From positions 6,890-70,889 of the forward strand of contig NZ_JBHSHL010000009.1 of assembly GCF_042652965.1 (NCBI RefSeq): 64,000 nucleotides of DNA, in the 5' to 3' direction. Positions within the stretch are counted from its first letter, which is position 1. Every line of letters starts with the position of its first letter. This document shows, in pieces, positions 35,714-42,940 of the stretch. Origin of the DNA: Filifactor villosus (GTDB lineage: Bacteria > Bacillota > Clostridia > Peptostreptococcales > Filifactoraceae). The position numbers were made by a program, and so were the translations under genes. The notes under the pieces are model-generated. The model ran no database searches. It saw only the letters and a program-made list of their open reading frames with translations, and had not been told where the DNA came from.

Positions 35714-36349
35714 ATGAAGGTGAAGAAAAGTTGCGTATATCTGTCTTATCTGATGAAGGAGATGGAGGATTACGAATACCTGTTATCCGTAATATCCCAT
35801 CACTGCGGACCTGCACTTGAGGGGGTTAAGGTTTCGTCCTTGTTGAATATCAGAAATACCGGAAAACGATGTTTGATTGATACATGGCAAGAGAGAAAAG
35901 ATGAGATTCTTGATTTCTTTCGGATCGATGCCTTCACTTTAAAGAAGGAAGAAAACAGCGAGGTTGTCTTGTTGTTTCGTAGGGAAACGTTGGAACATCA
36001 TTTGAAAGACTCCTTTCATCTTGATTTTCTAAAGAGATTCGGATACGGAGAAGAATGGGATTGCAGTGAGTTTTTACTTCACTTAAAAAATCGATTTACG
36101 GACTGTTGCCCTCATGAGATCGGCGTGTTTTTGGGTTATACCCTTTGCGATGTCATTGATTTTATGTCCTGCCCCAATAAGGAATGCAGGCTGGTCGGAT
36201 ATTGGAAGGTGTATAACGATGAGATTGCCGCTCGGGAGCTGTTCCGTCGATTCGATGAAGCCAAAGCGATCTCTACAGGAAAGACCATGAGGAGGATCGC
36301 ACAGCAAAGAAGAACGATTCGACTTGGTTCGAATACAAAACAAAGCTGA
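35714..36349 (+). CDS. DUF3793 family protein
   Basis: This protein of 211 residues matches the DUF3793 pattern, with HHCGPALEGVKVSSLLNI (about residue 30), DCCPHEIGVFLGYTLCDVIDF (about 136) and a cysteine-bearing loop CPNKECRLVGYWKVY. The function is not established. In other Firmicutes it is found beside flavodoxin or iron-transport genes. It begins 12 bp after flavodoxin without a strong ribosome site, implying translational coupling. The cysteines could bind metal or a cluster; that is inference. Confidence 0.85.
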   Translation: MKVKKSCVYLSYLMKEMEDYEYLLSVISHHCGPALEGVKVSSLLNIRNTGKRCLIDTWQERKDEILDFFRIDAFTLKKEENSEVVLLFRRETLEHHLKDSFHLDFLKRFGYGEEWDCSEFLLHLKNRFTDCCPHEIGVFLGYTLCDVIDFMSCPNKECRLVGYWKVYNDEIAARELFRRFDEAKAISTGKTMRRIAQQRRTIRLGSNTKQS

Positions 36350-36365
36350 AAAGGTAAAAATATAA

Positions 36366-36417
36366 GTGCATCAACTGAGGGGGAAAAAGATGACCAACTC
36401 AATTGGTGCGCTTTTTT
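36366..36417 (+). terminator. Terminator/attenuator between DUF3793 and DUF2325 genes
   Basis: GTGCATCAACTGAG (36366-36379) pairs with CTCAATTGGTGCGC (36398-36411) in 13 of 14 positions and is followed by six T. It would reduce readthrough into the DUF2325 gene, whose ribosome site starts about 10 bases later. Confidence 0.75.
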
Positions 36418-36439
36418 ATTGCAAAAAAGGAGGAGAGTT

Positions 36440-36721
36440 ATGAGTATTGTATTGATCGGCGGACATGACAGGATGCACTGTATCTATTCAGACATATGCA
36501 ATAAATGCGGGCATAGAGTAAAGATTTTTACTCAGGGAGATAATACGATGGAGAAACAGATCGGGTCGGCGGATGCGATGATCATTTTTACTTCAACAGT
36601 TTCACATAATATGGTAAAAAGGGCGTGTAAGACCGCGAAGAAGAAGTCGATCCCCATTTATCGCTCTCACTGCAGCAGCGGATGTGCACTTGAGAACCTT
36701 CTGAGTGAAATGAGGGCTTAG
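36440..36721 (+). CDS. DUF2325 family protein
   Basis: This protein of 93 residues has the DUF2325 pattern: N-terminal MSIVLIGGHDRMHCIY, a CNKCGH pair, a central IIFTSTVSHNMVKRACKTAKK and a C-terminal HCSSGCALENLL. The histidine and cysteines suggest metal or redox function; the family role is unknown. The ATG at 36440 follows AAAGGAGGAGAG; an earlier in-frame start at 36419 lies inside the terminator tail. It sits third in the Fur-controlled cluster. Confidence 0.85.
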   Translation: MSIVLIGGHDRMHCIYSDICNKCGHRVKIFTQGDNTMEKQIGSADAMIIFTSTVSHNMVKRACKTAKKKSIPIYRSHCSSGCALENLLSEMRA

Positions 36722-36818
36722 CAAGCTGCTACATAGCAGTAGGGACATATGTTTTGATTTCGTTCGGGAAGAAGGTTGTTCAAAATAAGTGAAAACAAAG
36801 GTTTTGTCAAACAGAAAA

Positions 36819-36854
36819 AATCTCCGTTAATCTGTTTCTTTGCGGAGATTTTTT
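36819..36854 (+). terminator. Terminator after the DUF2325 gene (possibly bidirectional)
   Basis: AATCTCCG (36819-36826) pairs with CGGAGATT (36843-36850), preceded by an A-run and followed by TTTT, so it can work on both strands. Confidence 0.8.
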
Positions 36855-36933
36855 CGTACATAGAACACTACACCTTGGACTATGAGCTTCCAAAAATATT
36901 ATATGCTTGAATAAGACGTAAACTACGTGTTAA

Positions 36934-37051
36934 TACTATTCTCCGTTTGAAATACCCGGTATACAACATATATCATTACTGAAAAACAACTTTGGGGGCT
37001 ATGCTATATACTTCAAGACATCCAAGTAGTTAACCGGAATAGATCCTAGTA
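36934..37051 (+). repeat. M2 short inverted-repeat element, copy f
   Basis: The left end TACTATTCTCCGTTTGAAAT with TAA before it is well preserved, as are CCGGTATACAAC and TCATTACTGAAAAAC. The right end is eroded (AATAGATCCTAGTA). It ends four bp from the stop of the minus-strand gene at 37056. Confidence 0.7.
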
Positions 37052-37055
37052 GAAT

Positions 37056-37367
37056 CTATGCGAGTTGCTTCATAGCAAGTACTGAAACAATGGAGTTCAG
37101 TACGCCGGTGACGGATCCGAAGACGATTGTAACGATTTGGCTCATGATTCGTATGGAGGAGAGCAGGCTCCAGTTTTCTTTTGCTATAAGGATGTTTGAA
37201 TAGGTAAGCAACATCAAGAGGGCGTTGAGAGCAAGGATCCAGCTGCAGAGACTTAGGCTGAGAGCCGGAAAGGGCTTGTTTTGTAAACATAATCTCACAG
37301 CAATAAGAGGAAGGATGAGGGAGGCAAGCCCCAACGATATTCCCAGGTAGATCAGCCATTGATACAT
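37056..37367 (-). CDS. Small membrane protein of unknown function
   Basis: This protein of 103 residues has three predicted transmembrane helices (WLIYLGISLGLASLILPLIAV, SLCSWILALNALLMLL and MSQIVTIVFGSVTGVLNSIV). The start at 37367 is chosen because GGAAAGGAG lies upstream on the minus strand. A longer frame from 37472 has no such site. No family recognised. It lies downstream of, and on the same strand as, the hydroxyacid dehydrogenase. Confidence 0.65.
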   Translation of the reverse strand: MYQWLIYLGISLGLASLILPLIAVRLCLQNKPFPALSLSLCSWILALNALLMLLTYSNILIAKENWSLLSSIRIMSQIVTIVFGSVTGVLNSIVSVLAMKQLA

Positions 37368-37472
37368 GATTATTTGCTCCTTTCCTGAATAAAAAGTTTC
37401 GGTATCTACTCTTTTTTTGAACCGTATTTGCACTCTTTCAAGCGCAGTGCTTCTTGTATTACAGATAAACAC

Positions 37473-38426
37473 CTATCCGATCACAATGTTTTGAGCTCTT
37501 CCTTCCAAAAAGGCAAGGGTATTGGAGAAGGCAATCTCCGCACGGCGAAGCATGGATTCTTCAGAATAATAAGCAATATGAGGGGTAAGCAGGGTGTTTT
37601 TTGCATGGAGAAGAGCAGTGTTCTTCTCAAGCGGAGGTTCGAGGTCGAAGACATCAATGCCCGCTCCGGCGATTCTTCCTTCGTTCAGAATATCCGCAAG
37701 GGCGGAGTTATCGACAACGGGGCCTCTCGCACAGTTGATCAGGACGGAGCTCTTCTTCATAAGGAGGAGTTTTTGCCTGTCGATAAAGTGGTAAGTATCT
37801 TCGTTCAGAGCAAGATGCAGGGAGACGATGTCGCTCTCCTTCATCAGAGTTTCTATCGGGACATAGTCGATACCGAGCACTTCTACATCCTTTTTGGGAG
37901 TTCGGTTGTATGCGATGACCTTTGCTCCGAAGGCTTGGAAGAGTTTTGCCGTGGCGATGCCAATCTTTCCCGTGCCGATGATGCCTACAGTCTTTGAGTG
38001 GATCTCCCTTCCGATAAGTCCGTCGGAGCCTCCTTCGTTTCTTACTGTATGATCGGCCTGTATCAAGTGTCGATACAGGGAGAGGGTAAGTCCGAGAACA
38101 AGTTCCGAGACGGTTTCATTGGAATAGCCTGAGGCATTGCATACCTTGATGTTTTTTTCTTTTGCGAGGGATCCTACATGGTCGTACCCGGTAAAAGCGA
38201 CATTGATAAGTTTGAGGTTGTCCAACTTGGAGAGAACCTCATTCGGGTAAGGGGTGTTGGCGATCATAACGATGTCGCAATCCAAGCTTCGGTCGATCAA
38301 CTCCTGAATGTCCGTCGTTTTGGTATCGTAATAGGTAAAGGAATGTCCCTTATCGATCAACGGTTGAGCAAGGCGTTGAATGTTTTCTTCCGACACTCCT
38401 AACGGTTCCAGCAAATGGATTTTCAT
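37473..38426 (-). CDS. D-2-hydroxyacid dehydrogenase, NAD-dependent
   Basis: This 317-residue protein has the two-domain dehydrogenase fold: the NAD loop VGIIGTGKIGIATAKLF (about residue 145), an Arg in NCARGPVVDN (about 230), AGAGIDVFDLEPPL with the Glu, and the catalytic His in LLTPHIAYYSEE (about 287). Substrates in this family include 2-ketoacids such as pyruvate or branched-chain ketoacids, plausible in Stickland metabolism. The ATG at 38426 has AGGAAG upstream. The same frame stays open to 38687 through two repeat elements, which falsely gives a 404-residue protein. Confidence 0.9.
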   Translation of the reverse strand: MKIHLLEPLGVSEENIQRLAQPLIDKGHSFTYYDTKTTDIQELIDRSLDCDIVMIANTPYPNEVLSKLDNLKLINVAFTGYDHVGSLAKEKNIKVCNASGYSNETVSELVLGLTLSLYRHLIQADHTVRNEGGSDGLIGREIHSKTVGIIGTGKIGIATAKLFQAFGAKVIAYNRTPKKDVEVLGIDYVPIETLMKESDIVSLHLALNEDTYHFIDRQKLLLMKKSSVLINCARGPVVDNSALADILNEGRIAGAGIDVFDLEPPLEKNTALLHAKNTLLTPHIAYYSEESMLRRAEIAFSNTLAFLEGRAQNIVIG

Positions 38427-38467
38427 TGTAATCATCTTCCTTTCTATACTGATGAAATAGCGATTTA

Positions 38468-38580
38468 TACTATTATTCTTTTGAGTTGTGGACATAAACA
38501 TTCTGTGACCCATAGAAGATAAACCAACTTTTCGTGATTTTGAAAAACAGATACATCCATACTTCCATTGAAAAATAGTA
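38468..38580 (+). repeat. M1 short inverted-repeat element, copy e
   Basis: This 113-bp copy runs from TACTATTATTCTTTTGAG to TTGAAAAATAGTA, with TTA at 38465-38467 and 38581-38583. It lies 42 bp upstream of the dehydrogenase start. Confidence 0.85.
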
Positions 38581-38583
38581 TTA

Positions 38584-38700
38584 TACTGTTTTCTGTTTAC
38601 GTTGACAGGGTGGATGTTTTGAGCTGTGACCATCCAAGTTGCTTTTTGATAATAAGATATGTTGTATATCCATATCCGCCATCTCAAACGGAGAATAGTA
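38584..38700 (-). repeat. M2 short inverted-repeat element, copy e
   Basis: This 117-bp copy is in reverse orientation, from TACTGTTTTCTGTTTACG to ATCTCAAACGGAGAATAGTA. It starts right after the TTA that flanks M1 copy e, so the two elements share one target triplet. The right flank is CTA. Confidence 0.8.
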
Positions 38701-38802
38701 CTAATACCGTGATTTCCCCTTGCAGTTAAAAGATTGTACCGACTTGAAATGTTTCGGGAGGGTTTGAATGATTCATCACTGCTTGATCGGACAACGGTGT
38801 AA

Positions 38803-38914
38803 TACTAGGATTCATTTGAGCTATGGATATTAGAAACCTGTACTCAACAGAAAGATACCACGGATGTTCGTAGTCACAAAGTAGATATAACCACACTTCT
38901 ATTGGAGAATAGTA
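38803..38914 (+). repeat. M1 short inverted-repeat element, copy f
   Basis: This 112-bp copy runs from TACTAGGATTCATTTGAG to TATTGGAGAATAGTA, with TAA on both sides (38800-38802, 38915-38917). The interior is diverged from other copies. The next 420 bp (38918-39337) before acpS hold no gene or repeat I can identify. Confidence 0.8.
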
Positions 38915-39337
38915 TAAACAAAACATAAGAGTTTACCGTTCTTATTTTTTATAGTATCATTATATAGGTTTCTTCTGAGTATGGCAATGTTCCCGGACCA
39001 CGGTTTTTTGGAGAGGATCTGTCATTGTTGTCAAATGTTTTGTAAAAACTTCTTCTATAATTGGATTGAATTGTAGAATTAGCCGTTTTTGCGATGTGAA
39101 AAAGCGGTTCGAAATTAATGTATACAGATAACCGAACAAAGAGTTCAGGTGCAAATAAGAGGCTGATCTTCATTTAAAAAATAGGATGAAACAGCCAGCA
39201 CAGGAGGGATAATGTGCCGGAAACATTGATTTCAAATTGTTTCGGGAGTTCTATCAAATCACGGAAACGAAGAGTTTCATTTTTGTACGCTGTATTCACA
39301 AAAATAAAGCAAACGAAACTGCAAAAGGAGGGGTTGT

Positions 39338-39709
39338 GTGATATACGGTATAGGTACGGATATTGTATCGGTTGCTCGAGTTCGCTATATTACAGAGAAG
39401 CACCCGAAGTTTCTGACTCGATTTTTTACATGTGAGGAAGCAAAATACTTTGCGGAAATACAGATTCCCTATGAGACCATAGCAGCCTGCTTTGCTGCAA
39501 AAGAGGCGGTTTCAAAGGCGATGGGAACAGGGTTTTCGACATTTTCGTTCAAAGATATCGAGGTACTTCATCGGGAGTCGGGAGCCCCTTATATAGAATT
39601 ACATCGAGGTGCGAAGCTCTTGTTTGAGGATTTGTCTCTCAAGAGGATCCATCTCTCCCTTTCTCATGAGAGGGAATACGCTGTGGCTTACTGTGTAATC
39701 GAAATGTAA
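39338..39709 (+). CDS. acpS: Holo-[acyl-carrier-protein] synthase
   Basis: This 123-residue enzyme transfers phosphopantetheine from CoA to apo-ACP. It has the signature YGIGTDIVSVARV at the start (Asp near residue 8) and CFAAKEAVSKAMGTG (Glu and Lys near residues 55-62), then HLSLSHEREYAVAYCV. The start is GTG behind AAGGAGGGG. It precedes alr, as in the acpS-alr arrangement of Bacillus. Confidence 0.94.
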   Translation: MIYGIGTDIVSVARVRYITEKHPKFLTRFFTCEEAKYFAEIQIPYETIAACFAAKEAVSKAMGTGFSTFSFKDIEVLHRESGAPYIELHRGAKLLFEDLSLKRIHLSLSHEREYAVAYCVIEM

Positions 39710-39877
39710 TACGACAAAAACTTATTTCGTATCAACTGGAAAGCATTTGTTTTATAGGCTTTTCGCTATTTTTTAAAAAATGAAAAAAAAGCATTGTATA
39801 TCTTTGTGAACTGTTTCCCTAATTAATGCCACAAATTGATGGTATACTGTTGAAAACAAGATGAGGAGGAAGGGAGG

Positions 39878-41050
39878 ATGATTTTGTTGAAACCTTATCA
39901 AGGAACCCGAGCGGTGATCAATTTGGATCATTTGGAGCATAATTACAGGTGTTTGACTTCTTTTGTGAAGCAAAAAACAAAAATATGCTGTGTGATCAAG
40001 GCGAACGGATACGGTCACGGGAGTTTGGAATTGGCGAAGCTTTATGAAAAACTCGGTGCGGACTATTTTGCGGTTGCCACGGCGTCGGAAGCTATGGAGT
40101 TGAGAAAAAATAAAATCGACCTCCCTATTGTGTGTTTGGGATACGTTCCCGAATCCTCTTATGAGGAGTTGATCAAAACCAGGGTCGACATTCCGGTTTT
40201 TTCTTACGAAGTTGCAAGGCGCCTCAGTCAGGTTGCAGGTGCGATTGGGGAATGTGCGGACATACATATAAAAATTGATAGCGGAATGTCTCGGATCGGT
40301 TTTCAGTGTACGCAGGAGAGCATCCGGGATATAGAGAGGATAAGAGAACTCCCCAATCTATACTTCAAAGGAATTTTTACCCATTTTGCAAGAGCGGACG
40401 AAGTGCAGAGAGAAACCACATTACAGCAATTTGATCGTTTTATGTCCATGGTTTCCTTACTGGAAGCGGAGGATATTCACTTTGAGATCAGACATTGTTG
40501 TAATACGGCAGGTACGGTATATTACCCCGAATTTCACCTGGATATGGTGAGATTGGGAATTTCTTTATACGGTTACTATCCGTCGGACGATGTTGACAAA
40601 GAGAAGGTTGAACTCCACCCCGCGATGTCCCTGTATTCCTGCCTATCCCACATCAAAAAGCTTGAGAGAGCAAGGGGGATCGGTTATGGACATAAGTACA
40701 CGGTGACAGACGATTATGAATTGATAGGGACAGTTCCGATAGGTTATGCGGATGGATTTACAAGGATGCTGAACAACAAGGCGGATTTTGAAATATGTGG
40801 AGAATGTTGTGAGGTCGTAGGGAGTATCTGCATGGATCAGTGTATGGTCAAGCTTAACAAGGATGGAGATTATCGTATAGGAGAGACGGTTACGATATAT
40901 TCCGATAAGCCGGGTTTCGGTGCAGACAGACTGGCAAGGCGACTGGGTACGGTAAGTTATGAGATAATCTGTATGTTGAGCAGGAGGGTTCCGAGGATCT
41001 ATACGAGGGAGAACAAGGTCGTTAAGGTGATTGATTACCTGAGGTTGTAA
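39878..41050 (+). CDS. alr: Alanine racemase
   Basis: This 390-residue PLP enzyme makes D-alanine for peptidoglycan. The PLP lysine is in CCVIKANGYGHGS (about residue 42). The second catalytic residue is the Tyr of RGIGYGHKY (about 270). HIKIDSGMSRIGF is also diagnostic. GGAGG lies before the ATG. It is followed by a mazF-type gene, the usual alr-toxin neighbourhood of Firmicutes, but without the antitoxin gene in between. Confidence 0.95.
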   Translation: MILLKPYQGTRAVINLDHLEHNYRCLTSFVKQKTKICCVIKANGYGHGSLELAKLYEKLGADYFAVATASEAMELRKNKIDLPIVCLGYVPESSYEELIKTRVDIPVFSYEVARRLSQVAGAIGECADIHIKIDSGMSRIGFQCTQESIRDIERIRELPNLYFKGIFTHFARADEVQRETTLQQFDRFMSMVSLLEAEDIHFEIRHCCNTAGTVYYPEFHLDMVRLGISLYGYYPSDDVDKEKVELHPAMSLYSCLSHIKKLERARGIGYGHKYTVTDDYELIGTVPIGYADGFTRMLNNKADFEICGECCEVVGSICMDQCMVKLNKDGDYRIGETVTIYSDKPGFGADRLARRLGTVSYEIICMLSRRVPRIYTRENKVVKVIDYLRL

Positions 41051-41095
41051 GCAGGTATATGTTTGGCATGGAAGAATGCAAACAGTTTTATGAAG

Positions 41096-41128
41096 CCTGC
41101 TCCTTCGTGTTGATATGTAAGGAGCAGG
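41096..41128 (+). other. Stem-loop downstream of alr
   Basis: CCTGCTCCTT (41096-41105) pairs perfectly with AAGGAGCAGG (41119-41128) around 13 nt, followed by TTTGATAC. The stem is strong but the U-run short, so it is a weak terminator or an mRNA end. Confidence 0.6.
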
Positions 41129-41275
41129 TTTGATACAAAACTGCTACATACAAAGATATGGAATAGATGAATAGGTAAGAGCGTCTTTTTGAGAAGGGAG
41201 CGCATGTTTGAATTTCTGTTTGTATAAGAACATAGAGAAAGAAGCGATTTTTGAAAGAAGAAAGTGGAAGATACT

Positions 41276-41644
41276 ATGAGCAGCCCAATTGTGAAAAGAG
41301 GAGATATATTTTATGCGGATTTGAGCCCTGTTGTAGGCTCTGAGCAAGGAGGAGTACGTCCTGTTTTGGTCGTTCAAAACGATATCGGTAACAAGTATTC
41401 CCCGACGATCATCGTTGTGGCGATTACTTCTCAGATCAACAAGGCGAAGCTGCCTACTCATCTCGAAATCGGTGCAAAGGACTTCGGGCTCTCCAAGGAT
41501 TCCGTCGTTCTGTTGGAACAGGTGAGAACCATAGACAAGCAAAGACTTCGCGATAAGATAGGAAAATGCAGTCCACGTTTCATGGCGAAGGTCGATAAAG
41601 CATTGCGGATCAGTTTCGGTTTGTTGGATATGCGTGATGTGTAA
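41276..41644 (+). CDS. MazF/EndoA-type mRNA interferase (solo toxin)
   Basis: This 122-residue protein of the PemK/MazF family closely resembles Bacillus EndoA (NdoA), an RNase cutting at specific short sequences. Motifs are VKRGDIFYADLSPVVGSEQGG at the start, RPVLVVQNDIGNKYSPTIIV, and VVLLEQVRTIDKQRL. The ATG at 41276 is used, with GGAAG seven bases upstream. In most relatives a ribbon-helix-helix antitoxin gene sits directly before it. Here the 225 bp between alr and this gene carry no such frame. Confidence 0.92.
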   Translation: MSSPIVKRGDIFYADLSPVVGSEQGGVRPVLVVQNDIGNKYSPTIIVVAITSQINKAKLPTHLEIGAKDFGLSKDSVVLLEQVRTIDKQRLRDKIGKCSPRFMAKVDKALRISFGLLDMRDV

Positions 41645-41678
41645 TTCGCTTTGCCCGTCGGAAGACGGGAAGCGAATT
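41643..41678 (+). other. Strong stem-loop at the end of the mazF-type gene
   Basis: AATTCGCTT (41643-41651) pairs with AAGCGAATT (41670-41678) and CCCGTC (41654-41659) with GACGGG (41664-41669), closing a GGAA tetraloop, with two unpaired bases. It begins inside the stop codon. There is no U-run, so it may protect or process the 3' end rather than terminate. Confidence 0.6.
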
Positions 41679-41725
41679 ATGCTTTGACTTACATAGAAAA
41701 TCAAGGTCGTTTTTAGAGGAATTTG

Positions 41726-41754
41726 TTGACAAAGACTGACGGATACAGTATCAT
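41726..41754 (+). promoter_or_regulatory. Promoter of the pyr operon
   Basis: TTGACA (41726-41731) and TATCAT (41749-41754) are spaced by 17 bp, giving a leader of about 80 nt before pyrB. I see no PyrR-type attenuator or terminator in that leader. Confidence 0.65.
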
Positions 41755-41841
41755 AATTTATGAAAATTGTATAGGATTTACGTCAATCACAAATCTGTAC
41801 TCTTTTAATTTAGTACGAGAGACTATTAAGGAGGAACTTGA

Positions 41842-42918
41842 ATGAAACATTTAATCGGAATCAACGATTTTTCAATGGACGAACTTGCAGAACTTATTAA
41901 GGTAGGACAGGACATTTCCGAACATCCCAAGAAGTATATGGACAGGATGAAGGGAAGGGTCATGGCTACCTTATTTTTTGAGCCTTCGACAAGGACCAAG
42001 TTCAGTTTTGAGGCGGCGATGCTTCGATTGGGAGGCCAAGTGATCGGGTTTTCCGAAGTGAAGAACTCATCGGTTGCAAAGGGAGAATCTTTAAAAGATA
42101 CAGTGGAAACGGTCGGATGTTATTCCGATCTCATCGTTATGAGACATCCCTTGGAGGGAGCTGCCAAACTTGCAACGGAGGTTCTCGATGTACCTCTGAT
42201 CAACGCGGGAGATGGAGGTCATCAGCATCCCACTCAGACTTTGACCGACCTTTTGACCATTTACAAAGAAATGGGAAGGGTGGACAACTTGAATATTGCC
42301 CTTGTCGGAGATCTCAAGTACGGACGGACCGTACATTCTCTTGTAGATGCGATGTCCAAGTACGACAACAACACCTTCTTTTTCGTATCGCCCAAAGAAT
42401 TGGAGATGCCTGAATATATCAAAAACAGTTTGAAGGGGGGATGCTTCTTTGAGAGTACGAGTTTGGAAGAAGTTCTGCCCAAGGTTGACATCGTCTATAT
42501 GACAAGGATCCAAAAAGAGAGGTTCGATGATCTTGAGACTTATGAGAGGCTCAAGGGGATCTACATCTTGGATAAGGAGAAGATGGAACTGGCAAAGGAG
42601 GATGCCATCATCCTTCATCCTCTGCCGAGGGTCAACGAGATCACGGAAGAGGTCGATCGCGATCCGAGAGCTAAGTATTTTCCACAGGCAAAGAACGGAA
42701 TGTATATCCGCATGGCATTGATTCTGAAATTGGTCGAAGAGGCGGAGAAAAATCCGCAAAGACCTGTCGAAGAGGTATATTCGACCATCTATACCAAGTG
42801 TCCGAATCCGAAGTGTGTGTCCAACCATGAATATGTCGAAAGCGTGGCCTTCCATGAGAAGACGGCAGAAGATTTGGCATATTCCTGTGAGTATTGTGAT
42901 AAGGTCATTACGATATAA
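41842..42918 (+). CDS. pyrB: Aspartate carbamoyltransferase fused to a PyrI-type zinc domain
   Basis: This 358-residue protein starts with a complete catalytic chain (about residues 1-305) with the carbamoyl-phosphate loop FEPSTRTKFSFEAAM (about residue 50) and HPTQTLTDLLTI. A tail of about 50 residues follows, carrying two cysteine pairs, CPNPKC (320-325) and CEYC (349-352), the zinc module of the regulatory chain PyrI. The allosteric nucleotide-binding half of PyrI is absent. It catalyses the first committed pyrimidine step. AAGGAGG precedes the ATG. A fused catalytic/zinc chain is less common than separate PyrB and PyrI. Confidence 0.94.
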   Translation: MKHLIGINDFSMDELAELIKVGQDISEHPKKYMDRMKGRVMATLFFEPSTRTKFSFEAAMLRLGGQVIGFSEVKNSSVAKGESLKDTVETVGCYSDLIVMRHPLEGAAKLATEVLDVPLINAGDGGHQHPTQTLTDLLTIYKEMGRVDNLNIALVGDLKYGRTVHSLVDAMSKYDNNTFFFVSPKELEMPEYIKNSLKGGCFFESTSLEEVLPKVDIVYMTRIQKERFDDLETYERLKGIYILDKEKMELAKEDAIILHPLPRVNEITEEVDRDPRAKYFPQAKNGMYIRMALILKLVEEAEKNPQRPVEEVYSTIYTKCPNPKCVSNHEYVESVAFHEKTAEDLAYSCEYCDKVITI

Positions 42919-42940
42919 GTAGTAAGAGGAGGAAGATTCG

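Noticed and set aside
41762..41841. PyrR-type attenuator in the pyrB leader
   Set aside because: The leader is only about 80 nt and shows neither a terminator nor the conserved PyrR-binding loop.
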